64,000 bases of DNA, taken from contig NZ_CP166679.1 of assembly GCF_041320605.1 (NCBI RefSeq), forward strand, positions 2,404,001-2,468,000. Reading direction: 5' to 3'. The DNA comes from Arenibacter antarcticus. GTDB lineage: Bacteria; Bacteroidota; Bacteroidia; Flavobacteriales; Flavobacteriaceae. Positions 16,576 to 25,468 of this stretch are shown in pieces (the first letter of the stretch is position 1; every line of letters begins with the position of its first letter). The notes below the pieces were generated by a model. The model was not told the DNA's origin. It ran no database searches and saw only the letters and a program-made list of their open reading frames with translations. A program made the position numbers and the translations under genes.

Positions 16576-17721
16576 ATGAAAAAACTTGCACTATTTTGTC
16601 TGTTTTGTGCGGTATTTAAGATTTCGGCTCAGGAAGACAGGGTGATTACCACTGCAGTTCCATTTTTGACCATTGCCGCAGATGCACGGGCCTCTGGTAT
16701 GGGGGATATGGGAGTAGCCACCTCTGTAGATGCCTTTTCGCAACAATGGAATCCTGCGAAATTTGCTTTCGCAGAACGTAAAATTGGGTTTGGACTTAGT
16801 TATACCCCCTATCTGGAAAGTATCATTACAGATATTTCATTACTCAGTGCTAGCTTTCATAATAAAATTAATGATAGAAGTGCCTTTGCCTTTGGAATCC
16901 GTTATTTCACCTTGGGAGAAATAGAACTACGGCAATTTGCTGGAGATCCAGGTAGATTGGCCAAGCCGAACGAACTTGCATTTGATGGTTCCTATTCCTT
17001 AAAATTAAGTCAGACTTTTTCCATGGCCGTTGCTGGACGCTATATTAGTTCCAATCTAAAATTGCCCGATAATGGCAGTGAGGACTCCAAAGCGGCAAGT
17101 GCGTTTGCTGTGGATGTTTCTGGTTATTACCGGTCTAGAGAAATGGCCTATGATAACTTTGATGGGCGATGGAGGGCTGGGTTCAATATTGCTAATCTAG
17201 GAAGTAAGATCAAATATGACGATGGAGGTCAAGAGAATTTCTTGCCAACTAATCTAAAGGTAGGTGTAGGTTTCGATTTTATTCTTGATCATGATAATGT
17301 ATTGGGAATTACTACAGAATTCAATAAATTATTGGTGCCAACGCCTCAAGATTTTAACGATGATGGAGTAATCAACGGCGTGGACAACGATGAATATCAG
17401 AAAATCACCTTTTTTGAAGGGGTGTTTAAATCGTTTGGGGATGCTCCAGATGGTTTTAGCGAGGAATTAAAGGAACTTACTTGGGCCTTGGGAGCTGAAT
17501 ATGTGTACCAGGATGCCTTTATGTTAAGGACAGGATATTTTAACGAGAGTGATGTAAAAGGATCAAGAAAATTTTTCACCCTAGGTGCCGGATTTAAATT
17601 TAATTCAGCGCAGGTAGATCTTTCCTATTTATTCTCTACCTCCAAAGTGAGGAATCCCTTGGAGAATACGTTGAGGTTTTCTCTGACCTTTAACTTAGGG
17701 GATGAATTTTATAACGATTAA
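16576..17721 (+). CDS. porV: Type IX secretion outer-membrane protein PorV (LptO)
   Basis: A 381-aa FadL-like beta-barrel. A cleavable signal (MKKLALFCLFCAVFKISAQ) precedes the conserved AVPFLTIAADARASGMGDMG and the SQQWNPAKFAFAERKIGFG block. The C-terminus LRFSLTFNLGDEF is a typical last barrel strand. PorV shuttles T9SS cargo from the translocon to the attachment complex with PorU. Length is normal. A strong terminator follows at 17741. In Flavobacterium johnsoniae porU lies immediately before this gene; here it does not. Confidence 0.93.
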   Translation: MKKLALFCLFCAVFKISAQEDRVITTAVPFLTIAADARASGMGDMGVATSVDAFSQQWNPAKFAFAERKIGFGLSYTPYLESIITDISLLSASFHNKINDRSAFAFGIRYFTLGEIELRQFAGDPGRLAKPNELAFDGSYSLKLSQTFSMAVAGRYISSNLKLPDNGSEDSKAASAFAVDVSGYYRSREMAYDNFDGRWRAGFNIANLGSKIKYDDGGQENFLPTNLKVGVGFDFILDHDNVLGITTEFNKLLVPTPQDFNDDGVINGVDNDEYQKITFFEGVFKSFGDAPDGFSEELKELTWALGAEYVYQDAFMLRTGYFNESDVKGSRKFFTLGAGFKFNSAQVDLSYLFSTSKVRNPLENTLRFSLTFNLGDEFYND

Positions 17722-17740
17722 AAAGTCGCATCCCGTTTTA

Positions 17741-17786
17741 AAAAATACACAAAACCTGCCCATGGGTAGATTTTGTGTATTTTTGT
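17741..17786 (+). terminator. porV terminator, overlapping a cdd -7 element
   Basis: The arms AAAAATACACAAAA (17741-17754) and TTTTGTGTATTTTT (17771-17784) pair perfectly around a partly palindromic CCCATGGG core. The right arm also forms a TAttTTTG -7 promoter element (17778-17785) about 26 bases before cdd, so one sequence may serve both genes. Confidence 0.75.
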
Positions 17787-17810
17787 ATGGATGTTAAATT
17801 GGAATAGGAT

Positions 17811-18296
17811 ATGGTAAAAAAAAATATAGCCTTTGAACTTTTGGTTTACACTTCTAGGGAAGAGTTGGAGCGTAAAGATGCAGAATTGATGGAGGTCGCT
17901 ATTGAGGCCCGAAAGAAGGCTTATTCCCCATATTCAAATTTTGAGGTGGGTGCTGCAATACTTTTGGGTAATGGTGAGGTAGTCCAAGGAAATAATCAAG
18001 AGAATGCCTGTTACCCAGCTGGATTATGTGCAGAAAGGGTGGCTATTTATTACGCAGCGGCAAAATACCCAGATGTTTCAATCATTTCAATTGCCATTAG
18101 TGCCACTTCTAGGAATTATGTAATGGACAGGCCAGCGGCCCCCTGTGGAAACTGTCGTCAATCTATTTCAGAATACGAAATAAAACAACAAAGCCCAATT
18201 TCAATTATCATGACCGGGGAAACGGGGGAGGTGCTTAAATGCCACTCGGTATCCGATATTCTCCCCCTTGCCTTTAATAGCACTTTCTTGGGATAA
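17811..18296 (+). CDS. cdd: Cytidine deaminase
   Basis: A 161-aa homotetrameric-type cytidine deaminase for pyrimidine salvage (cytidine or deoxycytidine to uridine or deoxyuridine). The zinc ligands and catalytic Glu are in AGLCAERVA (Cys73, Glu75) and APCGNCRQ (Cys112, Cys115). The substrate-binding NFEVGAAIL and ENACYPAG blocks are present. It sits between porV and pdhA, an order familiar from flavobacteria. A TAttTTTG -7 element lies inside the upstream terminator. The N-terminal 20 residues are longer than in compact homologues, but no later start fits better. Confidence 0.95.
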   Translation: MVKKNIAFELLVYTSREELERKDAELMEVAIEARKKAYSPYSNFEVGAAILLGNGEVVQGNNQENACYPAGLCAERVAIYYAAAKYPDVSIISIAISATSRNYVMDRPAAPCGNCRQSISEYEIKQQSPISIIMTGETGEVLKCHSVSDILPLAFNSTFLG

Positions 18297-18479
18297 CAGC
18301 AGGGAAATGTGGGGTTTAAAATTTGAGGTTACCCTCATTCACATGATATATGGGATTCTTTATCCAAACCTTTTAATTATAATTTTTTTCCTATTGATTT
18401 ATATATGTATTTTTGTTCTCCGTTTTTATTTTAAGCACGACTTTTAAATAATGCGATATACTTCAAAAATTGATAATAA

Positions 18480-19478
18480 ATGGAAAAAATAACCAAAGAG
18501 GTCTACCTTAAATGGTATGAAGACATGTTGTTCTGGAGAAAGTTTGAGGATAAACTTGCCGCCGTATACATTCAACAAAAAGTCCGTGGATTTTTACATC
18601 TATACAATGGGCAGGAAGCTGTCTTGGCAGGTGCTTTGCACGCTATGGATCTAACCAAGGATAGAATGATTACCGCTTACAGGAATCACGTTCAGCCTAT
18701 AGGAATGGGAGAGGACCCCAAGAAAGTTATGGCAGAGCTCTATGGTAAGGTTACCGGTACCTCAAAAGGTATGGGTGGTTCTATGCATATTTTTTCCAAA
18801 GAGTTTCGTTTTTACGGAGGTCACGGTATTGTTGGTGGACAAATTCCTTTAGGGGCAGGTCTGGCTTTTGCCGATAAGTATTTTAAAAGAGATTCGGTCA
18901 CTATATGTTATATGGGAGACGGTGCGGTAAGACAGGGTTCTTTGCACGAAAGTTTCAACTTGGCAATGCTTTGGAAGCTTCCAGTAGTCTTTGTATGTGA
19001 GAATAATGGATATGCCATGGGAACTTCTGTTGCCAGAACATCGCATTCTACGGAAATTTGGAAACTTGGACTTGGTTATGAGATGCCTTGTGGTCCTGTA
19101 GATGGAATGGATCCAGTTACAGTTGCCAAAGAAATGAGTAAGGCTATTGAGCGGGCTAGATCTGGCGGAGGTCCTACTTTTTTGGAAATGAAAACCTATC
19201 GTTATAGGGGTCATTCCATGTCCGATGCACAGCACTATAGAACCAAGGAAGAAGTAGAGGAGTACAAAAAAATTGATCCGATTACCCAAGTGTTAGAAGT
19301 GATCAAGGAAAACAATTACGCTACGGAAGCCGAAATCAAGGACATAGATAAAAAAATAAAAACATTGGTTACGGAATGTGAGAAATTCGCCGATGAGTCG
19401 GAATACCCTCCAATAAACCAATTATATGATATGGTCTACGATCAAGAGGATTATCCATTTGTACAACATAAAATATAA
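18480..19478 (+). CDS. pdhA: Pyruvate dehydrogenase E1 component, alpha subunit
   Basis: A 332-aa thiamine-diphosphate enzyme subunit that, with the beta subunit, decarboxylates pyruvate and acetylates E2. The ThDP motif runs from GDGAVRQGSLHESFNLA to CENNGYAMGTSV. The regulatory-loop region YRGHSMSDAQHYR and the early RGFLHLYNGQEAV are typical. E1-beta is not in the window, so the split E1 is encoded at two sites. pdhC starts four bases after the stop, so the two are certainly co-transcribed. Confidence 0.95.
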   Translation: MEKITKEVYLKWYEDMLFWRKFEDKLAAVYIQQKVRGFLHLYNGQEAVLAGALHAMDLTKDRMITAYRNHVQPIGMGEDPKKVMAELYGKVTGTSKGMGGSMHIFSKEFRFYGGHGIVGGQIPLGAGLAFADKYFKRDSVTICYMGDGAVRQGSLHESFNLAMLWKLPVVFVCENNGYAMGTSVARTSHSTEIWKLGLGYEMPCGPVDGMDPVTVAKEMSKAIERARSGGGPTFLEMKTYRYRGHSMSDAQHYRTKEEVEEYKKIDPITQVLEVIKENNYATEAEIKDIDKKIKTLVTECEKFADESEYPPINQLYDMVYDQEDYPFVQHKI

Positions 19479-19482
19479 GTAA

Positions 19483-21105
19483 ATGGCAGAAGTTATAAAT
19501 ATGCCAAGACTTAGCGATACCATGGAAGAAGGTACCGTTGCTAAGTGGCTGAAACAAGTAGGGGATAAGATCGAAGAAGGAGATATCTTAGCGGAAATTG
19601 AAACCGATAAGGCTACCATGGAATTTGAATCCTTTAATGAGGGAACTTTATTGTACATTGGGATCAAAGAGGGGGATACTGCCCCTGTAGAATCGCTTCT
19701 TGCCATAATTGGCGAAGAAGGAGAGGATATCTCGGCATTGATTTCTCCCGTAGCTAAGGAAGAAAAGACGGAAGAAGCAGCGTCAGAAACTGCTGAAGAT
19801 AAAGATGTAGCTGGTGATGCTCAAGATGCTGTTATCCCTGAAGGAGTGGAAGTTATTAAAATGCCACGTCTTAGCGATACCATGGAAGAAGGTACCGTAG
19901 CCAGTTGGTTAAAAAAGGTAGGCGATGAGATCGAAGAAGGAGATATACTTGCCGAAATAGAAACGGACAAGGCTACAATGGAGTTCGAATCCTTTTACTC
20001 GGGAATCTTATTGTACGTTGGTATCCAAGAGGGAGAAACTGCTCCTGTTGATGCTGTTCTTGCAGTGATTGGTCCAAAAGGCACCGACGTAGACGCTGTA
20101 TTGGCCAGTGGTGGTTCAGCAGCTCCTAAAAAAGAGGAGGCTTCAAAGGAAGCAGTAAAACAAACTGCAACTTCATCTAGCGAGGTTTCGGTAACCCCTA
20201 CATCTAATGACGGTCAGCGTATATTTGCCTCCCCCTTGGCTAAAAAAATGGCACAGGAAAAGGGAATAGATCTAAGTGATGTAAAGGGAAGTGGTGATCA
20301 AGGTAGGATTGTTAGGAAAGATATTGAGGAGTATCAGCCAAAACAAAAAGAGGTGGCAACAGAGGAGAAATCCGCTACGGCCAAAGCGAGCTCCCCAGCT
20401 CCTATGAATTTGCCAGTTGGTGAAGAGGCGACAGAAGATGTTAAGAATTCCCAAATGCGTAAGGTAATCGCCAAACGTTTGGGGGAATCAAAATTCTCAG
20501 CGCCACACTATTACCTCACTATTGAAGTGGATATGGATCATGCTAAAGCGTCTAGAGTGCAGATCAATGCCCTTCCAGATATCAAGGTGTCCTTTAATGA
20601 TATGGTTGTAAAGGCTTGTGCTATGGCATTAAAAAAACACCCACAGGTAAACACCACTTGGAACAATGATACTACGCGTATTAACCATCACGTCCATATT
20701 GGGGTAGCGGTGGCTGTAGAAGACGGACTTTTAGTGCCTGTATTAAAATTCGCCGATCAAATGAACTTGACCCAGATAGGGGCAACAGTTAAAGATCTAG
20801 CGGGCAAAGCACGGAATAAAAAAATTAGTCCCGCAGAAATGGAGGGAAGTACCTTTACGGTTTCCAACCTTGGAATGTTCGGGATTTCAGAGTTTACCTC
20901 TATTATCAATCAGCCTAATTCTGCTATTTTATCGGTAGGAGCAATAGAAGAGAAACCAGTAGTGAAAAACGGTGAGATTGTTGTTGGGAGTACCATGAAA
21001 GTTACCTTGGCATGTGACCATAGAACTGTTGACGGTGCTACCGGAGCTCAATTTTTACAAACCTTAAGAGCATATTTGGAGCATCCAGTGACTATGCTTG
21101 CCTAA
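19483..21105 (+). CDS. pdhC: Pyruvate dehydrogenase E2, dihydrolipoyl acetyltransferase with two lipoyl domains
   Basis: A 540-aa core subunit of the pyruvate dehydrogenase complex. Two lipoyl domains (about 1-80 and 122-200) carry lipoyl Lys43 and Lys163 in ETDKATMEFES. An Ala/Glu-rich linker follows, then the E1/E3-binding domain (about 247-285, FASPLAKKMAQEKGIDL) and the acyltransferase domain with DHRTVDG near the C-terminus. The two lipoyl domains are nearly identical in DNA over short stretches: 29 bp at 19510-19538 repeats at 19870-19898, exactly 120 codons apart. A strong terminator follows at 21188. Confidence 0.95.
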   Translation: MAEVINMPRLSDTMEEGTVAKWLKQVGDKIEEGDILAEIETDKATMEFESFNEGTLLYIGIKEGDTAPVESLLAIIGEEGEDISALISPVAKEEKTEEAASETAEDKDVAGDAQDAVIPEGVEVIKMPRLSDTMEEGTVASWLKKVGDEIEEGDILAEIETDKATMEFESFYSGILLYVGIQEGETAPVDAVLAVIGPKGTDVDAVLASGGSAAPKKEEASKEAVKQTATSSSEVSVTPTSNDGQRIFASPLAKKMAQEKGIDLSDVKGSGDQGRIVRKDIEEYQPKQKEVATEEKSATAKASSPAPMNLPVGEEATEDVKNSQMRKVIAKRLGESKFSAPHYYLTIEVDMDHAKASRVQINALPDIKVSFNDMVVKACAMALKKHPQVNTTWNNDTTRINHHVHIGVAVAVEDGLLVPVLKFADQMNLTQIGATVKDLAGKARNKKISPAEMEGSTFTVSNLGMFGISEFTSIINQPNSAILSVGAIEEKPVVKNGEIVVGSTMKVTLACDHRTVDGATGAQFLQTLRAYLEHPVTMLA

Positions 21106-21187
21106 ATAAATGAATATATGTCCGTTGTTAATCGGACATAACAATTCCAAGGTATAGGTTGGAATTATTTGCAGGGCAAAAATTGAC

Positions 21188-21220
21188 AAAAAGCATCCTG
21201 TTTTTCAGGATGCTTTTTTT
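21188..21220 (+). terminator. pdhA-pdhC operon terminator
   Basis: 13-bp perfect stem AAAAAGCATCCTG/CAGGATGCTTTTT (21188-21200 with 21206-21218), loop TTTTT, followed by more T. It ends the pyruvate dehydrogenase operon. Confidence 0.9.
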
Positions 21221-21313
21221 ATATTTAAAGGTGAATAGGACAGGTCAAAAATAATTTCTATCGGGAACGGTATAGGGAAGTTATTGGAGTAAGTAATACA
21301 TTAATAAAAATAG

Positions 21314-22312
21314 ATGAAAAATAGCTTCTTATTAGCATTCTTGGGTTTAGCCTTGGCATGTGGAGGGACCAAAATAGATCAATCGGTTAGTTTAGGCAAA
21401 GATGCCAGGCTTAAAAGTGAACCCATAAAGACCGAGGTGCGTGTGCCCTTTTCCAAAAGTAATGAGGTAGGAGAGATCATCAGTTATTTAGCCTCTGATG
21501 AATTAAAGGGAAGGGAAGCCGGGACCGAAGGAATAAACATGGCGGCAGATTATATAGCGAATTTGTTTAAGAGCTATAAGATTGCGCCTTATTTTTCGAC
21601 CTATAGGGATACCTTAGTCAATTTTAATCCGACTACTTATAATATGGTAGGGTACTTGGAGGGAACAGATAAGGACTTAAAGAATGAGTTTATTATTATC
21701 GGTGCCCACTATGATCATATTGGTGTTATTTCTCCAATTGCAGGGGACAGTATAGCAAACGGCGCTAATGACAATGCATCAGGGACTACTACAGTGTTGG
21801 AGTTTGCTAGGTATTTTGGGGAAACACGAACTAATAAAAGAAGTATCCTCTTTGTGTTGTTCTCCGCAGAGGAAAAAGGATTGTTGGGTGCAAAGCATCT
21901 GGCTGAGAAGCTAAAGCAAGAAGAGCTTAATCTATATGTGATGCTCAATTTTGAAATGGTAGGTGTGCCTTTGGTAGATAAGGATTATTTAATGTATGTT
22001 ACCGGCTATGAGAAATCTAATTTGGCGGAAATCAGTAATGGTTATGCCAAGGAGAAATTAGTCGGATTCCTGCCCACAGCAAAAGAATTTGGTTTGTTTA
22101 TGCGTTCTGATAATTATTCGTTCCATACCGAATTTGGAGTCCCTTCACAAACGTTTTGCACCTTCGACTTCACTAATTTTGACCATTATCATAAAGTTGG
22201 AGACGAGGTTTCCTTAGTAGATTTGGAACATATGGCAAATCTGGTAAATAAAACAATCCCCGTTTTAGAGGGAATTATAAATGCAGAGGAGCAAGAAATA
22301 AAATATAACTAA
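21314..22312 (+). CDS. M28-family zinc aminopeptidase lipoprotein
   Basis: A 332-aa exported peptidase. The signal ends LALAC with Cys16. The M28 dinuclear zinc site is visible in order: GAHYDHIG (His, Asp), NGANDNASGTTTVLEFAR (bridging Asp), FSAEEKGLLGAKH (catalytic and ligand Glu), LNFEMVG and a late HYHKVGDE His. Such enzymes trim N-terminal residues from peptides in the periplasm. The stop overlaps the start of the next SDR gene (TAATG), so the two are translationally coupled. Length is normal. Confidence 0.9.
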   Translation: MKNSFLLAFLGLALACGGTKIDQSVSLGKDARLKSEPIKTEVRVPFSKSNEVGEIISYLASDELKGREAGTEGINMAADYIANLFKSYKIAPYFSTYRDTLVNFNPTTYNMVGYLEGTDKDLKNEFIIIGAHYDHIGVISPIAGDSIANGANDNASGTTTVLEFARYFGETRTNKRSILFVLFSAEEKGLLGAKHLAEKLKQEELNLYVMLNFEMVGVPLVDKDYLMYVTGYEKSNLAEISNGYAKEKLVGFLPTAKEFGLFMRSDNYSFHTEFGVPSQTFCTFDFTNFDHYHKVGDEVSLVDLEHMANLVNKTIPVLEGIINAEEQEIKYN

Positions 22313-22992
22313 TGGCAAATATCATCATTACAGGGAGTAGTAGGGGCATCGGATTTCAATTGGCAAAGTTGTTCGCGGATGAGGGACATCAGGTATTGGC
22401 ACTTTCAAGGAACGATGCACCTATAGCAGAATTAAAAAATAAGAATATCAAGAGCTTTTCATTTGACCTGTCCAATGATAATGATTTTGAGAAATTAGAT
22501 TCTTTTCTAGAAAAAAACTGGAAGCAAGTAGATGTGCTCATTAACAATGCGGGAAAATTATTGAACCAAGCATTCTTGGAAACTTCTATGGAAGAATTTG
22601 AGGAGGTTTACAGGGTGAATGTCTTTGGAGTGGCAAAATTGACTCAGAAAATAATTCCCCTCATGTCCAGATCAGGACATGTGGTGACCATAAGCTCTAT
22701 GGGTGGGGTTCAAGGAAGTATGAAATTCCCGGGTCTTTCCGCTTATAGTTCCAGTAAGGCGGCGGTGATTACCATGACCGAGCTTTGGGCGGAGGAATTT
22801 AAAGAAAGCGGTCCAGCATTCAACGTACTGGCTTTAGGTGCTGTGCAGACCGAAATGTTACAAGAAGCCTTTCCAGGATATGAAGCGGGCACTACGGCAT
22901 TGGAAATGGCGTCCTATATCAAGGATTTTTCGTTGAATGGAAATAAGTTTTACAACGGTAAATTGCTGCAAGTTTCCAATTCTACCCCCTAA
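22312..22992 (+). CDS. Short-chain dehydrogenase/reductase
   Basis: A 226-aa SDR. The cofactor motif is TGSSRGIGFQLAKLF, followed by NNAGKLLNQAF. The catalytic set comprises Ser in TISSMGG and the Tyr/Lys of YSSSKAAVI. VLALGAVQTEM matches the usual P/G loop after the active site. Substrate cannot be inferred. It is coupled to the upstream M28 gene through a one-base overlap and is convergent with the AI-2E gene. Confidence 0.9.
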   Translation: MANIIITGSSRGIGFQLAKLFADEGHQVLALSRNDAPIAELKNKNIKSFSFDLSNDNDFEKLDSFLEKNWKQVDVLINNAGKLLNQAFLETSMEEFEEVYRVNVFGVAKLTQKIIPLMSRSGHVVTISSMGGVQGSMKFPGLSAYSSSKAAVITMTELWAEEFKESGPAFNVLALGAVQTEMLQEAFPGYEAGTTALEMASYIKDFSLNGNKFYNGKLLQVSNSTP

Positions 22993-23088
22993 TCTATGGC
23001 CCTGTGCAAATTGGAGTTGAAGTATACCTCCATAGCTGAGCCTAGGAGATATTCGGTTTACAGAAATCTTTATACCTAAATGTGCTGC

Positions 23089-24159
23089 TTACAATTTGTT
23101 GGCTTTGGATTTGGGGATCTGCATTGTTGCACCGTTTCCGGCAATTAGACTGGCTACAACCTTGGTCTGCGGAAACTGCTCCAGTATTATTTTTATAAAT
23201 ACGGTGATAGGTATGGCCATTATTAATCCTGGAACTCCCCATATGTAGCCCCATAACATTAGCATAACCAATACGGTAATGATATTTATGGAGAAAGATT
23301 TCCCCATAAATATAGGCTCTAATATAGATCCAAAGAGCACTTGGACAGCACTGATGGCAATTATAAAGAAGAGTAGGGTGCTGGTTGTTTCGAGTTCTAC
23401 AAAAGCGAATATACTCAAGAGAATAACGGATACAAAAGAGCCTACCATCTGAACAAAGTTGATGGCAAAGGCAAATAAGCCCCAGAAAATAGGAAAGCTA
23501 ACATCAAAGAACACACATGCTAGTCCTATTCCTATACCGGTAAAAAGACTGACCAAAAACTTTACCTTAATAAATTTTATAAGGTCTTTTTCAATTTTCA
23601 CGAAGGTCTTAACAGAAGTATGCCTTTGTTTCAGAATGGTATTGTTCATTAACTTTTGCACATTAATGGATTCGGCTAGCCACAGCACCACAAAGAAAAC
23701 GGTCATGAGAATCATGGTAATGGTGTTGCCGAGAAAATCTAGCGTATTGCCAAAATTCTTCATCATGCTCTCTTGAGGGAAAATATTGTTCAGGATGGTT
23801 TTGTCCTGGGAGTAAGGAATCCCGAAATTGTCCTCTAGTCCTTCAAATAATAATTCCAGTTTGGTTTGTGCCTTCGACAGGAATTGATTGTCCGGTGATA
23901 GGAGTTCTTGACTACTGAGCTGTATAAGTGCACCCCCAACTTTTAGGACAGCCAATATAATTAAGGCTACTATAAAAATGCTGATGGGCTTTGATACCTT
24001 CTTTTTATTGAGCCACCGCATTAATGGTAAGAACAACAATGCGATGAACATTGAAAAAATTAAAGGTATAAAGATAAACGACAGTAATTTTAGCAGATAA
24101 AATACTAATGGGATCACTATGATCAGCAGTAGCTTATTAGTTGTTTTTAAATCGTTCAT
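23089..24159 (-). CDS. AI-2E family transporter (TqsA/PerM type)
   Basis: A 356-aa integral membrane protein with about seven spans: N-terminal pairs at 12-45 and 58-85, a soluble central segment (about 90-145), then five spans to the end. LFAFAINFVQMVGSFVSV and FMGKSFSINIITVLVMLMLW match the conserved core of the AI-2E/PerM/YdiK family. Members export small molecules or ions; few are proven autoinducer transporters, so the name is a family label. The C-terminal tail after residue 330 is soluble and basic. Confidence 0.88.
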   Translation of the reverse strand: MNDLKTTNKLLLIIVIPLVFYLLKLLSFIFIPLIFSMFIALLFLPLMRWLNKKKVSKPISIFIVALIILAVLKVGGALIQLSSQELLSPDNQFLSKAQTKLELLFEGLEDNFGIPYSQDKTILNNIFPQESMMKNFGNTLDFLGNTITMILMTVFFVVLWLAESINVQKLMNNTILKQRHTSVKTFVKIEKDLIKFIKVKFLVSLFTGIGIGLACVFFDVSFPIFWGLFAFAINFVQMVGSFVSVILLSIFAFVELETTSTLLFFIIAISAVQVLFGSILEPIFMGKSFSINIITVLVMLMLWGYIWGVPGLIMAIPITVFIKIILEQFPQTKVVASLIAGNGATMQIPKSKANKL

Positions 24160-24862
24160 ATAGTAGATTAACAGTATATGTTTATTTCTAGCTTTTGCAG
24201 ACCGCTAAGTTAATGGAAACTGTTGGCTTTTGATAGTTAATAAAAACGTAAAATGAAAATTGTGCGCTACTTGGTACTAATTTAATTCTAAAAAGGGATG
24301 TAGGATTACTTATTTACCTCCTTGTGATCTCCTAAGGTCTTGTGTCTATGCCCAATTATAAGGTAGATGCCTACTGCGTGTATCGTTTAAATTGTAACTT
24401 ACCCAATTAGGCTGTGGCAGTTAAGCGTCAATTTTAAATATTTTGTATTTTGATTTATCTATTTTACTTTTCCTGGATAGTACTTAAAAGTGTCTCGAAA
24501 AACAATAGTAATTGATGCCGCGTTTTTAGGTGTCGAATAATTGATTTGGATTAGGTGCTTTTTTATTTACTATAAGTAAGACATGAAGGCGATTTGGGCA
24601 ACTATTCCTACAGATATAAAGTCCCTAACGTATGAGTGCGTTACCTTAACTTTCAAGATAAACTTATCACTCAAAAGCAATAATAAAGATTATCAGATCA
24701 GAAACGGATAATGTATTATAATAAGCCTTATTTAGTGATTCCTTTGGTTGGGATCAGGGTAAAGGTTTTAGGTAAATAACATTCTTAATCACTGGGAATG
24801 ATTTTTTTATAAATTATATAGGAATAATCAAATACCTTATTAAAATTTCTAATTTTGCCACT
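24160..24862. other. Intergenic, one doubtful small ORF
   Basis: About 700 bases between divergent genes. A 42-codon frame at 24593-24721 (MKAIWATIPTDIKSL...) has no recognisable features and is not called. A TAatTTTG box at 24850-24857 sits just before the SprT-like gene. Nothing else is seen. Confidence 0.4.
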
Positions 24863-25465
24863 ATGCAGGAAACATTGGAAAAGTACCTTCCTGAGAGAGC
24901 GGTAGGATTGTGTCTGGAGCTCATAAAGGAAAATGATGTAAACTTAAAAATTGTAAACCAGCGTGTTACGCGTCATGGTGATTACAGAAGGTTGCCTAAC
25001 GGTGCGCATATGATTACCGTAAATGTAAGCTTGAACAAATATCGATTTTTGATTACCTTGGTGCATGAAATTGCGCATCTGGTGGCGTTTGAGAAATATG
25101 GAAAAACAATTAAGCCCCATGGTGTCCAATGGAAAATGACATTTCAATATTTAATGCTCCCCTTTATTAGGCCAGAGGTGTTCCCTACCAAAATATTGCC
25201 GCTTTTGGCCAATCATTTTAAGAACCCTAAAGCCAGCAGTGATACCGATGCAAGACTATCCATAGCGCTCAAGGAATTTGACAAGCAGGAGGAGGGGAAG
25301 AATTATGTGTTTCAGTTGCCACATGGCAGTATATTCCGAATTTATAACGGTAAATTGTTCCAAAAGAAAAATAAAAGGGTAAAACGATATGAATGTATAG
25401 AAGTGGCAACTGGGAAAGTGTATCTTTTTCAACCGAATGCCGAGGTAGAATTGATAAAGACCTAA
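24863..25465 (+). CDS. SprT-like zinc metallopeptidase domain protein
   Basis: A 200-aa protein with a SprT-like (gluzincin) core. The zinc site is LVHEIAHLVAF (His68, Glu69, His72) with a third ligand His86 in KPHGVQWK. The C-terminal half (FRIYNGKLFQKKNKRVKRYECIEV) replaces the usual zinc ribbon and has basic residues that could bind DNA. SprT/Spartan relatives cleave DNA-crosslinked proteins, but bacterial roles are poorly known. The TAatTTTG box at 24850-24857 would place the transcript start at the ATG itself, so the message may be leaderless. It is first in a tight three-gene operon. Confidence 0.82.
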   Translation: MQETLEKYLPERAVGLCLELIKENDVNLKIVNQRVTRHGDYRRLPNGAHMITVNVSLNKYRFLITLVHEIAHLVAFEKYGKTIKPHGVQWKMTFQYLMLPFIRPEVFPTKILPLLANHFKNPKASSDTDARLSIALKEFDKQEEGKNYVFQLPHGSIFRIYNGKLFQKKNKRVKRYECIEVATGKVYLFQPNAEVELIKT

Positions 25466-25468
25466 GCG

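Noticed and set aside
18849-19289. 146-codon minus-strand frame
   Set aside because: Antisense shadow of pdhA.
24593-24721. 42-codon small ORF before the SprT-like gene
   Set aside because: No motif, no membrane span and no promoter match; left as part of the intergenic entry.
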